Of a DNA stretch of 64,000 nucleotides, positions 17,370 to 25,871 are shown one piece after another; position 1 is the first letter of the stretch, and each line of letters begins with the position of its first letter. This stretch comes from PBB1 sp040400875 (GTDB lineage: Bacteria; Pseudomonadota; Gammaproteobacteria; Burkholderiales; Burkholderiaceae_C). The notes beneath the pieces are model-generated. The model was not told the origin of the DNA. It was given only the letters and a program-made list of their open reading frames with translations, and searched no databases. The stretch covers positions 70,970 through 134,969 of the forward strand of contig JBBAPK010000002.1 in assembly GCA_040400875.1 (NCBI GenBank), given 5' to 3'. The position numbers and the translations under genes were made by a program.

Positions 17370-17698
17370 AGGCGAGCACGCGCTCAACGCTGTCGGTGAC
17401 CATCTCGAACAGAGGCAACCACCATCGCCTGCGTGTGGCGAACGAGCCGCTCGCGATCGTGGCACCGATCTCGGCCGGGTTGTGCGCATGATCGGCAAGG
17501 CGCTCAAGCAAGCACGATCCAGACCGAGGTCGTGGTGTGCATTGAGCACCCGGCCGGGCTGGCCACTAAATGAGTTTCGAAGCCTGAAACCCGCAGCCGC
17601 TACAGCAGGCGCACCCCATAAACGGCACCGGATGCGCCTGAGATGCCGGCCACCGCTTTGGACCGCGGAGCCTTGGGCGGCTCGATGCTGTCGACGAA
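17370..17698 (-). pseudogene. ubiX: Decayed flavin prenyltransferase gene (ubiX remnant)
   Basis: Minus-strand pieces of UbiX appear in order but in different frames. AVAGISGASGAVYGVRLL (17656-17603) matches the FMN-binding N-terminus. It is followed by an in-frame TAG (17602-17600) and then RLRVSGFETHLVASPA in the same frame. Next, in other frames, come DLGLDRACLSAL, ADHAHNPAEIGATIASGSF (about 17496-17440) and MVVASVR (17425-17405), the last matching the conserved MVVAPCS(V/I)R with two residues lost. No start codon lies between the grxD stop and the first block, and about the last third of the protein is missing. Related bacteria carry ubiX just downstream of grxD, the same place. UbiX makes prenylated FMN for the UbiD decarboxylase of ubiquinone synthesis. 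Confidence 0.85.
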
Positions 17699-18010
17699 TC
17701 AGGGCTTGAGCAAAGACTGAAGCTCGCCGGCCACGTGCATTTCGGCAATGATGTCGGAGCCGCCGACGAACTCACCATTCACATAAAGCTGCGGGATGGT
17801 GGGCCAGTTGGCATATTCCTTGATGCCCTGACGAACATCTTCGTCTTCGAGCACGTTGAAGGTTTTGACGTTGGTTGCTCCACAGGCCTTGAGGATCTGT
17901 ATGGCGCGTCCCGAAAACCCGCACATCGGAAACTGCGAGGTTCCTTTCATGAACAAGACAACGGGGTTGCCTTTGACGATTTCATCGATTCGCTTGAGGG
18001 TGTCGCTCAT
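17699..18010 (-). CDS. grxD: Monothiol glutaredoxin GrxD (Grx4)
   Basis: 103 residues. The monothiol active site CGFSGRA is at about residues 29-35, with the glutathione-binding segment WPTIPQLYVNGEFVGGSDI near 69-87. CGFS glutaredoxins hold a [2Fe-2S] cluster and pass iron-sulphur clusters to acceptors in the cytosol. ATG 18010 gives the family-standard start MSDTLKRIDEIV. It lies downstream of prmC-prfA-hemA and just before the ubiX remnant. Confidence 0.96.
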   Translation of the reverse strand: MSDTLKRIDEIVKGNPVVLFMKGTSQFPMCGFSGRAIQILKACGATNVKTFNVLEDEDVRQGIKEYANWPTIPQLYVNGEFVGGSDIIAEMHVAGELQSLLKP

Positions 18011-18065
18011 GGGTGCTCCGAATGGCAGTCTTGGACAGCATCAGAGCCTACACGAAACGACGGCG

Positions 18066-18923
18066 TCATGACAGGTGCATCTGTCCACCCGTGCATCGCT
18101 CCAAGCCCGCGAGGTCGCACAGCGTTTGCACTTGGCCAAAGCCCGCTCCCGCCAGCCGCTGCCGCAGCGCGTTGGCTTGATCATGGCCGTGCTCGAGCAG
18201 CAACCAGCCATCCGGGTTCAAGTGCGCGCGAGCGCCATCGATGATCTCTTCTAGATCTGCCAGGCCGTCTCGGTGGGCGATCAGTGCACCTTGGGGTTCA
18301 TGGCGCAGCGCTGCCAAGTGGCGATCCCCTTTGGCGATGTAGGGCGGGTTGCTCAGCGCCAGGTCGAAGCGTTTGCCAGGTACGGCGCTCCACCAGCCTC
18401 CCTGCACCAGATCGAGGGTCAGGTTGAGCGAGCGGGCATTGCCGTTGGCCGTTTCGAGCGCGGCCGCGCTGCAATCCACCGCCACCACCGTGGCTGCCTG
18501 GAAGCGGTGCTTGATGGCCAGCGCGATGGCGCCGCTGCCGGTACCCAGATCGATGACGCGTGGATTTGAAATTGCAGCCAGCCGGCCTTGCAGCAAGCGC
18601 AGTCCCCAGTCGACCAGCAGTTCGGTCTCTGGGCGCGGAACCAGCACGGATGGGCCGACTTGCAGCATCAGCCCGTGAAACTCTTTCTGGCCAAGCAGGT
18701 AAGCCAAAGGCTCGCCATCACGGCGGCGGCCCACCCACTGCATCAGCTTTTCGCTTTGAATTCGTGTGAGCAGCAGGTCGTCGTGCGCGATCAGCCAGCC
18801 GCGCGGTTGATTCAGCAAGGCGCCGATCATCAAGTGCGCGTCCAGCCTGTCGATGCCCTCGCTGCGCGCCTGGGCCGTCGCCTGTGCGATCGACCACGGC
18901 CCCAGCAGGCCTGCATCTGTCAC
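18066..18923 (-). CDS. prmC: Release factor glutamine methyltransferase PrmC (HemK)
   Basis: 285 residues. The SAM-binding motif DLGTGSGAIALAI is near residue 123 and the catalytic NPPY motif in LSNPPYIAKGD near residue 192. PrmC methylates the glutamine of the GGQ motif in release factors 1 and 2. The start is GTG 18923, overlapping the prfA stop as GTGA. That places it directly with its substrate gene prfA, as is usual. Confidence 0.95.
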   Translation of the reverse strand: MTDAGLLGPWSIAQATAQARSEGIDRLDAHLMIGALLNQPRGWLIAHDDLLLTRIQSEKLMQWVGRRRDGEPLAYLLGQKEFHGLMLQVGPSVLVPRPETELLVDWGLRLLQGRLAAISNPRVIDLGTGSGAIALAIKHRFQAATVVAVDCSAAALETANGNARSLNLTLDLVQGGWWSAVPGKRFDLALSNPPYIAKGDRHLAALRHEPQGALIAHRDGLADLEEIIDGARAHLNPDGWLLLEHGHDQANALRQRLAGAGFGQVQTLCDLAGLERCTGGQMHLS

Positions 18924-20017
18924 GACTCTCCGCTTTCGAGTGCGGCCAGTTGCTCAGCGGCGCTGGCCGCCTTGAGCGAAGACACCACTTCATCGAGTTC
19001 CCCATCCAGGATGGACTGCAGCTTGTAAAGCGTCAGGTTGATGCGGTGATCGGTCAGCCTGCCCTGAGGAAAGTTGTAGGTTCGTATGCGATCGCTGCGA
19101 TCCCCGCTGCCGATCAGCCCCTTTCGGGTGGCCGCATCTTTGGCTGCGCGTTCGTTGCGGTCCTTGTCGCGCAGGCGGGCGGCGAGCACAGCGAGTGCCT
19201 TCGCCTTGTTGCGATGCTGCGAACGGTCGTCTTGGCATTCAGCCACCAGGCCGGTTGGGATGTGTGTCACCCGAATGGCGCTGTCAGTCTTGTTGACGTG
19301 CTGTCCGCCTGCGCCACTGGCGCGGAAGGTGTCGATGCGCAGATCTGCCGGATTGAGCTGGATTTCTTCGGCTTCGTCAGGCTCCGGCAGCACGGCGACC
19401 GTGCAGGCGCTGGTGTGGATGCGCCCCTGCGTTTCGGTCACGGGCACACGCTGGACCCGGTGGCCACCTGACTCGAACTTGAGCTGGCCGTAGACGTTGC
19501 TGCCCTCGATGCGCAGCACCACTTCCTTGTAGCCACCGAGGTCGGACAGGCTCTCTGACATCAGCTCTGCGCGCCAGCCCAGGCGTTCCGCGTGACGCAG
19601 ATACATGCGCGCGATGTCGGCGGCGAACAGCGCTGATTCGTCGCCGCCGGTGCCCGCACGAATTTCCACGAAGGCGTTGCGAACATCGTCGGGGTCCTTG
19701 GGCAGCAAAGAGGCCTGCAAGGTCTGGTGCAGCCGGTCGACGTCGGCCAGCGCCGCGGTGATTTCGTCTTGCGCCATTTGCGCCATGTCCGCATCGTTTG
19801 CTGACTGCTCGAGCAGGGCGCGGGCGGCCTGAGCATCGTGCTCGCGTGCCTTGAACTGCTGGAAGGCCGCCACCAGCATCGACACCTCAGCGTGTTCTCG
19901 CGTGACGGCCCTGAAGCGGTTCATGTCGACAGCGATCGCCGGATCGGCCAGCATGGCTTCGACCTCGTGGAGGCGAAGTGCCAGACGTTCAAATTGCTGC
20001 CGAAGGGAATCTTTCAT
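18920..20017 (-). CDS. prfA: Peptide chain release factor 1
   Basis: 365 residues from ATG 20017. The stop-codon recognition PxT motif is present as RVPVTETQGRIHTS near residue 185, and the catalytic GGQ in GAGGQHVNKTDSAIR near residue 230. RF1 terminates translation at UAA and UAG. A GTG four codons upstream (20029) is an alternative start. It follows hemA on the same strand and is coupled to prmC: the classic hemA-prfA-prmC operon. Confidence 0.97.
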   Translation of the reverse strand: MKDSLRQQFERLALRLHEVEAMLADPAIAVDMNRFRAVTREHAEVSMLVAAFQQFKAREHDAQAARALLEQSANDADMAQMAQDEITAALADVDRLHQTLQASLLPKDPDDVRNAFVEIRAGTGGDESALFAADIARMYLRHAERLGWRAELMSESLSDLGGYKEVVLRIEGSNVYGQLKFESGGHRVQRVPVTETQGRIHTSACTVAVLPEPDEAEEIQLNPADLRIDTFRASGAGGQHVNKTDSAIRVTHIPTGLVAECQDDRSQHRNKAKALAVLAARLRDKDRNERAAKDAATRKGLIGSGDRSDRIRTYNFPQGRLTDHRINLTLYKLQSILDGELDEVVSSLKAASAAEQLAALESGES

Positions 20018-20109
20018 GGGGCCATTCACGCACCGGGAGACGGCTTGTCACCCAAGCCGCCCAGCCTAGCATCACCTGAGCTGTGTATTCGCCTGCCAGC
20101 GTGGCGGCG

Positions 20110-21423
20110 TCAAAGGTTTGCGTCGTCGGCTGCCGAGTCTGGCTTGGCCGATGATTGGCCGCCAAAAGCCGAGTTGCGCAGGAAAAGTCGTGACACCGTT
20201 TGAGCCAGATCCGCACGTTGAGCGGGCTCTGCGGTGTTCAGTTCAACCAGCGCGCCGTGCATCATCTTCTGGGTCAATCCGCGCGACATCGATTCAAGAA
20301 CTGCCTCGATGTCTTCGCCTTTGGCCAGCAACTTACGCGCACGTGCCATTTCTGCGGCGCGCCATTCATCGGCTTGAGAGTTCAAGGCGCGGATCAGCGG
20401 CACCGTGTTGCGTTGCCCCAGCCAGTTCACGAAGCCCTGCACCCCGGTTTCTATGATGGCCTCGGCCTGCTGGACTGCGGCCTGCCGCTTTTCGCCGGCA
20501 ATTTGCACCAGCGATGACAAGTCATCGACCGTGTACAGGTAAATGTCCGACAGCCGGCTGACTTCAGGCTCGATGTCGCGCGGCACGGCCAAATCGACCA
20601 TGAAGATGGGTCGGCGCTTGCGCGCCTTGAGCGCACGTTCCACGGCACCCAGGCCAATGATCGGCAAGGTGCTGGCGGTGCACGAGATCACCGCGTCAAA
20701 CTCGCCCAAGCGGTTGGGCAGATCAGACAGCGGCAGCAACTCGGCGTTGAATTTTTTGGCAAGCGTCTCGCCGCGTTCGCGCGTGCGGTTGGCGATCGCC
20801 ATGGCGAGTGGCTTTCTTGCCGCGAAATGCGTGGCGACCAGTTCGATCATCTCGCCGGCGCCCACAAAAAGAATCTTGATCTGGCTGAGGTCTTCAAACA
20901 GCTGCGATGCCAGCCGTACCGAAGCGGCGGCCATGCTGATCGAATGCGATCCGATTTCGGTCGAGCTGCGAACCTCCTTGGCAACAGCGAAGGACCGCTG
21001 GAACATCTGGTGCAGCGTCGAGCCCAGCGTGCCAGCCGTGTCCGCCTCGCGCACGGCCTGCTTCATCTGGCCCAGGATCTGAGGCTCGCCCAGCACCATC
21101 GAATCGAGGCCGCTGGCCACGCGGAAGGCATGACGGGCTGCGGCTTCGTTTTCGAGCACGTAGGTGTGTTCGCGCAGGCTGGCTGCCGACATGCCACCCA
21201 CCTCAGCCAGCCAGTCCATCGCAGGCGTGACCAAGGCAGCGTCTGCACCCACATACAGTTCCGTGCGGTTGCAAGTGGACACCAGTGCAGCTTCCGGAGA
21301 GCGTTGCACTTTTTCTCGAAACGCCAGCAGCATGGGCGCCAATCGCTCGGGCGAAAACGCAAACCTGCCGCGCATGTCTAGCGATGCGGTGGCGTGGTTG
21401 AGGCCTAGGGTGAAAACGCTCAT
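20110..21423 (-). CDS. hemA: Glutamyl-tRNA reductase
   Basis: 437 residues from ATG 21423 (MSVFTLGLNHATASLDMRGR). The active-site cysteine is in VSTCNRTELYV at about residues 48-58. A GEPQILGQMK substrate-site segment, an NADPH-binding domain (FVGAGEMIELVATHF) and a C-terminal dimerisation helix region follow. HemA reduces glutamyl-tRNA to glutamate-1-semialdehyde, the first step of tetrapyrrole synthesis. First gene of the hemA-prfA-prmC run; its promoter should lie in 21424-21541. Confidence 0.96.
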   Translation of the reverse strand: MSVFTLGLNHATASLDMRGRFAFSPERLAPMLLAFREKVQRSPEAALVSTCNRTELYVGADAALVTPAMDWLAEVGGMSAASLREHTYVLENEAAARHAFRVASGLDSMVLGEPQILGQMKQAVREADTAGTLGSTLHQMFQRSFAVAKEVRSSTEIGSHSISMAAASVRLASQLFEDLSQIKILFVGAGEMIELVATHFAARKPLAMAIANRTRERGETLAKKFNAELLPLSDLPNRLGEFDAVISCTASTLPIIGLGAVERALKARKRRPIFMVDLAVPRDIEPEVSRLSDIYLYTVDDLSSLVQIAGEKRQAAVQQAEAIIETGVQGFVNWLGQRNTVPLIRALNSQADEWRAAEMARARKLLAKGEDIEAVLESMSRGLTQKMMHGALVELNTAEPAQRADLAQTVSRLFLRNSAFGGQSSAKPDSAADDANL

Positions 21424-21541
21424 GGTGACTTTGACTGTCAACGAAAATTTACAGTATTTTCATCTCGCCGCCCACCTGACAATCACGACCAGCCCCCAAA
21501 TCGGCCTTCGATCCAGGTGGTGGGCCTGAATGGCGACTTGA

Positions 21542-21814
21542 ATGAACCTTGCTGGCGTGTTTTTTCATCTGCTTGATTTCCTGGCGCCGGCGATCGCATT
21601 GGGGCTGCTCGGCGCTGCCGCGGCGAAAGTGCTGTGGCGCAGCGAATTGCGCTCGGTGCGTTGGTTGTTTTTGGCCACCAGTGGGGCGCTGGCCAGTCTT
21701 GCGGCTGAACTGGCAGGCCTGATCGTCACCGGGCACGATGCGAAGATGGTGACGTACATGTCCATGGTGCTGGCCTGTGCGGCCGGCCTGTGGTGGTGTG
21801 TGCGCCGGCGCTGA
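21542..21814 (+). CDS. Small membrane protein of unknown function
   Basis: 90 residues with three hydrophobic segments (about 8-30, 40-62 and 70-86), basic residues between them and the C-terminus CVRRR. It is probably a small inner-membrane protein. It stands alone on the plus strand between divergent hemA and convergent miaB. The spacing from hemA (118 bases) allows its own promoter. I do not recognise a family. Coding potential is supported by the clean hydrophobic pattern and tight fit between neighbours, but there is no catalytic or ligand motif. Confidence 0.65.
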   Translation: MNLAGVFFHLLDFLAPAIALGLLGAAAAKVLWRSELRSVRWLFLATSGALASLAAELAGLIVTGHDAKMVTYMSMVLACAAGLWWCVRRR

Positions 21815-21830
21815 AGGGGGCTTGGTGCCT

Positions 21831-23183
21831 TCAGTCAGCACGCAACTCCCCGCGCAGCGAGTGCGGGTTGGCCTCGGTGATCCAAACGTCCATCAACTGG
21901 CCAAGCAGACCAGGCCTCGCCTTGAAATTGACCTTGCGGTTGCAGATCGTTCTGCCCATCCACTCGCTGCTGTCCTTGCGCGACGGGCCTTCGACCAGCA
22001 CGCGCTGCCGCGTGTTGACCAGAGACACGCTGATGTCGTGGGCATGGTTTTCGATGGCAGCCTGAAGCGTTTGCAAGCGCTCCAGTTTCACGGCGTGTGG
22101 CGTGTCGTCTTGCAGTGACGCCGCCGGCGTGCCAGGCCGGGGGCTGAAGATGAAACTGAAGCTGCTGTCAAAGCCCACGTCTTCAATCAACTTCATCATC
22201 TTGGCGAAGTCCTCGTCTGTCTCGCCGGGAAAGCCAACGATGAAGTCGCTCGACAGACGCAGATTCGGCCGCACGGCGCGCAGCTTGCGCACCGTGCTTT
22301 TGTATTCCATGGCGGTGTAGCCGCGCTTCATCGCCATCAGGATGCGATCGCTGCCATGCTGCACCGGCAGGTGCAGGTGGTCAACCAGCTGCGGTACGCG
22401 TGCGTAGACATCGATCAGGCGCTGCGTGAATTCATTCGGGTGGCTGGTGGTGTAGCGGATGCGTTCGATGCCGGGAATCTGTGCCACGTACTCGATCAGC
22501 AAGGCGAAGTCGGCCATCTCGGCGCTGTCACCACCGTGCTTGCTCATGGCGCCGCGGTAGGCGTTGACGTTTTGGCCGAGCAGGTTGACTTCTTTCACAC
22601 CTTGTTCGACCAGACCCGCCACTTCGGTGAGCACATCGTCAAACGGCCGCGAAACTTCCTCGCCGCGGGTGTAGGGCACCACGCAGTAGCTGCAGTACTT
22701 CGAGCAGCCTTCCATGATCGACACGAAGGCGGTGCCGCCCTCGGCCCGCGCGACCGGCAAGTTGTCGAACTTCTCGATTTCAGGAAAGCTGATGTCGACC
22801 TGAGAGCGCTCCTCGGCGACGCGCCGTTGCAGCAAATCGGGCAGACGGTGCAGCGTTTGCGGCCCGAACACCACATCCACATAGGGCGCGCGGCTGATGA
22901 TGGCTGCGCCTTCCTGGCTGGCCACGCAGCCTCCCACGCCAATCAGCACACCCTTTTCCTTCAGGTGCTTGACGCGGCCGAGATCGCTGAACACTTTTTC
23001 CTGCGCCTTTTCTCGCACTGAGCAGGTGTTGAAGAGGATCAGGTCGGCTTGTTCAACGTCGGATGTGGGCTCGTAGCCCTGGGCCTGACGCAACACGTCA
23101 ACCATCTTGTCCGAGTCGTACTCGTTCATCTGGCAGCCGAAGGTCTTGATGAACACCTTCTTGCCTGTTGCGGGCTTGGTCAT
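21831..23183 (-). CDS. miaB: tRNA-2-methylthio-N6-isopentenyladenosine synthase MiaB
   Basis: 450 residues. The N-terminal UPF0004 domain holds three cluster cysteines (KTFGCQMNEYDS, FNTCSVREKA, GVGGCVASQEG). The radical-SAM motif GCSKYCSYCVVPYTRGEE is near residue 155, and a C-terminal TRAM domain follows. MiaB adds the methylthio group to i6A37 in tRNAs. ATG 23183 overlaps the stop of the upstream gene as ATGA; an in-frame ATG at 23195 is possible. Confidence 0.96.
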   Translation of the reverse strand: MTKPATGKKVFIKTFGCQMNEYDSDKMVDVLRQAQGYEPTSDVEQADLILFNTCSVREKAQEKVFSDLGRVKHLKEKGVLIGVGGCVASQEGAAIISRAPYVDVVFGPQTLHRLPDLLQRRVAEERSQVDISFPEIEKFDNLPVARAEGGTAFVSIMEGCSKYCSYCVVPYTRGEEVSRPFDDVLTEVAGLVEQGVKEVNLLGQNVNAYRGAMSKHGGDSAEMADFALLIEYVAQIPGIERIRYTTSHPNEFTQRLIDVYARVPQLVDHLHLPVQHGSDRILMAMKRGYTAMEYKSTVRKLRAVRPNLRLSSDFIVGFPGETDEDFAKMMKLIEDVGFDSSFSFIFSPRPGTPAASLQDDTPHAVKLERLQTLQAAIENHAHDISVSLVNTRQRVLVEGPSRKDSSEWMGRTICNRKVNFKARPGLLGQLMDVWITEANPHSLRGELRAD

Positions 23184-23620
23184 GGTCGGGACCATATCTG
23201 ATTGCCGGCGTCAAAGTTCCATTGCGCGGCTTCCTGGGAGGTGGAAGGCCAGGGCTTTCTGGCCGTTTCCTCATCGCGCAGCAACCACACGTCTTCCAAC
23301 TGGCCGGTGTTGTCCAGCGTGTAGTTCACCGCTGTCTTCAAGCCAGCCAGCGTGCCCGACAGCAACAGCAAGTTGTTGGTGCCCCGAATGCGCGCACCGG
23401 GAGCCAGCCGTGTCAATTCGTTGTTGAGCTGCACCAAAGGTGGCTCACCAAACGTGATCACGCCACGCAGTGCGTTTTGTGGAAAGCGCCGCATCGCCTG
23501 ATCTTGCGCTTGCGCAATCGAGGCCGCGCCGACCAGCAAGGCGGTGCCCAGCATGAAGCGCCGCAGCACATTGGTAAGCCGTGATTTGCGTGTCATGGGG
23601 CGTCGAGACTTGCGGGGCAT
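23180..23620 (-). CDS. Putative secreted/periplasmic protein of unknown function, coupled to miaB
   Basis: About 146 residues from ATG 23620 (ATG 23596 is an alternative). A very basic N-terminus is followed by the hydrophobic core FMLGTALLVGAASIAQAQ with an AQA-like cleavage site, so export by Sec or (given the basic stretch) another route is likely. The mature part, about 110 residues, has ALRGVITFGEPPLVQLNNEL and a LEDVWLLRDEETARK segment; no enzyme motif is seen. Its stop overlaps the miaB start by 4 bases. Such proteins occur next to miaB in related bacteria, as far as I recall, without a known role. Confidence 0.7.
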   Translation of the reverse strand: MPRKSRRPMTRKSRLTNVLRRFMLGTALLVGAASIAQAQDQAMRRFPQNALRGVITFGEPPLVQLNNELTRLAPGARIRGTNNLLLLSGTLAGLKTAVNYTLDNTGQLEDVWLLRDEETARKPWPSTSQEAAQWNFDAGNQIWSRP

Positions 23621-23711
23621 TGCCCGGTGGTTTGCCAATGGACCGTGCGTGCGTCAAAGCGAAACAGCCACTAACGATCTCTCGAAAGTGGCTGCCGCAT
23701 GAGGATAGGAC

Positions 23712-23788
<77 letters not shown>

Positions 23789-23828
23789 AAAAGCCCGAGA
23801 GTATAGGGGGCGGCTCGCTGGGTTGGCA

Positions 23829-25745
23829 TCAAGATTTAGCGGCTTTCGTGCTGCTCAGGGCTCCGATGCGGCGCTCGATGTCGCACAGGGTGGTCTCGAA
23901 TTGCGGCCAGGCTGTGGGCGAGTCCCGCAGTGGATGCCCCAGGATGTCGATGGCGATCAGCTTCGAAAGCTCGGCCTCCAGTTCATGGAGAACGGCCTGT
24001 GCACTTGCCACGTCCACACGAACGCGGCCCCGTTCCCACAGCGCTGGCGGCTCGGCCGCAGCGGCAGCCAGCGTGAGCGCCGCGTTGGTTCGGTCGCGCA
24101 GCAATGCCGCGCGAGCCTTTGACAGTTCTGCCTGCGGCTGGCCACATCGCAAGTTTTCGGCGTAGGTGCGCACATCGCTGCACATGCTGGACAAGTGACC
24201 CGACACCGCAGCGCCCTTGCGCAGGGGATAAACCAGCGCGGTCAGCGCCACGAGGCCGCCCGCCAGCAAGGTGGCCCACAAGCGCACGGACGCCTCGGCC
24301 TCGACCGCGACCCCGCCAATCGCACCCAGGCACAGCACCGCGAGCGTCATTCCAATGACCATCACCGCGTAGTTGGCCCACAAAAAAGCGCACGACACGA
24401 AGGCCCCGATGCCGGCAATCACGATGATGGCGCGCTCGCTTCCAATGAAATTCAGGAAGATCGTGACCAGCAACACCCCTGCGGCCGTGCCCAGCACCCG
24501 CATGCCTATCCTGCCCACGGTGCTGAAAAGATCAGGTTTGCAGATCCACGCCACCGTCAGCGGAATCCAGTAGGTGTGGTGGATGTGACTGGGATCCCAG
24601 GGCCCCAGCGAAACGGCGACGGCCAGTCCGAAGGTGATGGCCAGCTTGAGCGCGTGCCTGACATAGGTGTCGCGCATGTCGACGTGCTGACGGATCGTTG
24701 GCCGGATGCCGGCAAACGTACTCTTGACCCAGCGGGTGCTCGCCCCGCTGCCAATCGGCCAGGTGCCAGGCATCAGTTGAGCGGCTTCGGTGAGGCAGCC
24801 GCGCAGGCGGCGCACGATTTCGACACCTGGCGGATCATCGTAGGCATCGCATGCTGCCTGGAACTTTCCGAGCTCGACCATGACGCGAGGCGCGCGGTGC
24901 TTCAAGGCCAGTGCTGCGCCCATCGCCCGGGTCAACTTCGACGCGGCCGCCAGCACACGGTCCAGCGGCGCCGGATTCGACAGTTGCTCATGCATCGGCC
25001 CGATCGCCAGCAGCAGGCAGCGGCTGCGCTCGAGGCACTCGAGGAACTTTCGCAACCAGACCTCGGTGGGCCCCGCCGCGCCGCTTGTTTCCACCGATCG
25101 GGCCGCGTCAAGGATGGCCGAGGCCACCGCCGTGGATGCCCATCTAAAGCGCAAATCAGCGCAGACAAAGGCGAACTTCTCGCAGGCGATGGCGATCTGG
25201 GTGCGCGGGGCCTCGAAGCGCCGCAATGGCCAACCCGCGATGGCAACCAAGGTGGCCAGCACGCCGCCCGCGCCGACGGCCAGCGCATCGGCCAAGGAGC
25301 GATGGCTGCCGATCTCTGAGCCGGCATACAGCGAGAACATCGCCAAACCAATGGACCCAGCCAGGCTGCTCCTGGGGCCGAGCGCGCTGGCGTAACCGAG
25401 CACAGCCGCCAACAGGATGCCGGCGACAAGATGAGCGGCTGGATCGGCAGAAACCATTCCCGCCAGCCAGGTGGACAGGCAGGCACACGCCGCGGTCCAA
25501 AGCATCGTGCGCCAGCGAAATCCGTGGGGTTCGCAGACGTCACTGAGGTTGACCATCAAGATGCCAATGGCCATGGGCACACCGATGTCCATGCGGCCAC
25601 CGCTGCGGGCGATCCACAGCACCACCACCAGCGTCAGCGCCGCGCGGATACCGCACGCATAGGCGATGTGCGAGCGCTCAAGCTGCAGGCACACACCAAG
25701 CACTTCGCGCAGGGCTCGGCAGAGGTCGCCGAGCACCGAAGTCAT
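23829..25745 (-). CDS. FUSC-family inner-membrane protein (aromatic-acid efflux-like)
   Basis: About 638 residues from ATG 25745 (ATG 25790 is an alternative). There are two membrane blocks, at about residues 25-190 and 400-540, each with several helices, separated by a soluble helical region. The layout matches FUSC/YccS-type proteins, related to the AaeB and fusaric-acid resistance pumps. The second block carries WDPSHIHHTYWIPLTVAWICKP, typical of FUSC domains. The substrate is unknown. No membrane-fusion partner is adjacent, so an efflux role is inference from the family only. The frame is open further upstream to 25952, but that would run into ftsY. Confidence 0.85.
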   Translation of the reverse strand: MTSVLGDLCRALREVLGVCLQLERSHIAYACGIRAALTLVVVLWIARSGGRMDIGVPMAIGILMVNLSDVCEPHGFRWRTMLWTAACACLSTWLAGMVSADPAAHLVAGILLAAVLGYASALGPRSSLAGSIGLAMFSLYAGSEIGSHRSLADALAVGAGGVLATLVAIAGWPLRRFEAPRTQIAIACEKFAFVCADLRFRWASTAVASAILDAARSVETSGAAGPTEVWLRKFLECLERSRCLLLAIGPMHEQLSNPAPLDRVLAAASKLTRAMGAALALKHRAPRVMVELGKFQAACDAYDDPPGVEIVRRLRGCLTEAAQLMPGTWPIGSGASTRWVKSTFAGIRPTIRQHVDMRDTYVRHALKLAITFGLAVAVSLGPWDPSHIHHTYWIPLTVAWICKPDLFSTVGRIGMRVLGTAAGVLLVTIFLNFIGSERAIIVIAGIGAFVSCAFLWANYAVMVIGMTLAVLCLGAIGGVAVEAEASVRLWATLLAGGLVALTALVYPLRKGAAVSGHLSSMCSDVRTYAENLRCGQPQAELSKARAALLRDRTNAALTLAAAAAEPPALWERGRVRVDVASAQAVLHELEAELSKLIAIDILGHPLRDSPTAWPQFETTLCDIERRIGALSSTKAAKS

Positions 25746-25871
25746 GCCAAGGCTGCCCTTGTTCTTGCTGTCGCCTCGGTGACCTTGCATCGGCCGGATT
25801 GTGGAGATGTCGCCGCTGCGCAGCAATTGAACGACTACGATGAGACTGCCCCCGCGCCAACCTGTCTTCGC

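Noticed and set aside
17310..17709. Plus-strand open frames across the ubiX remnant as a new gene
   Set aside because: They have no ribosome site or family resemblance, whereas the minus strand shows ordered UbiX blocks.
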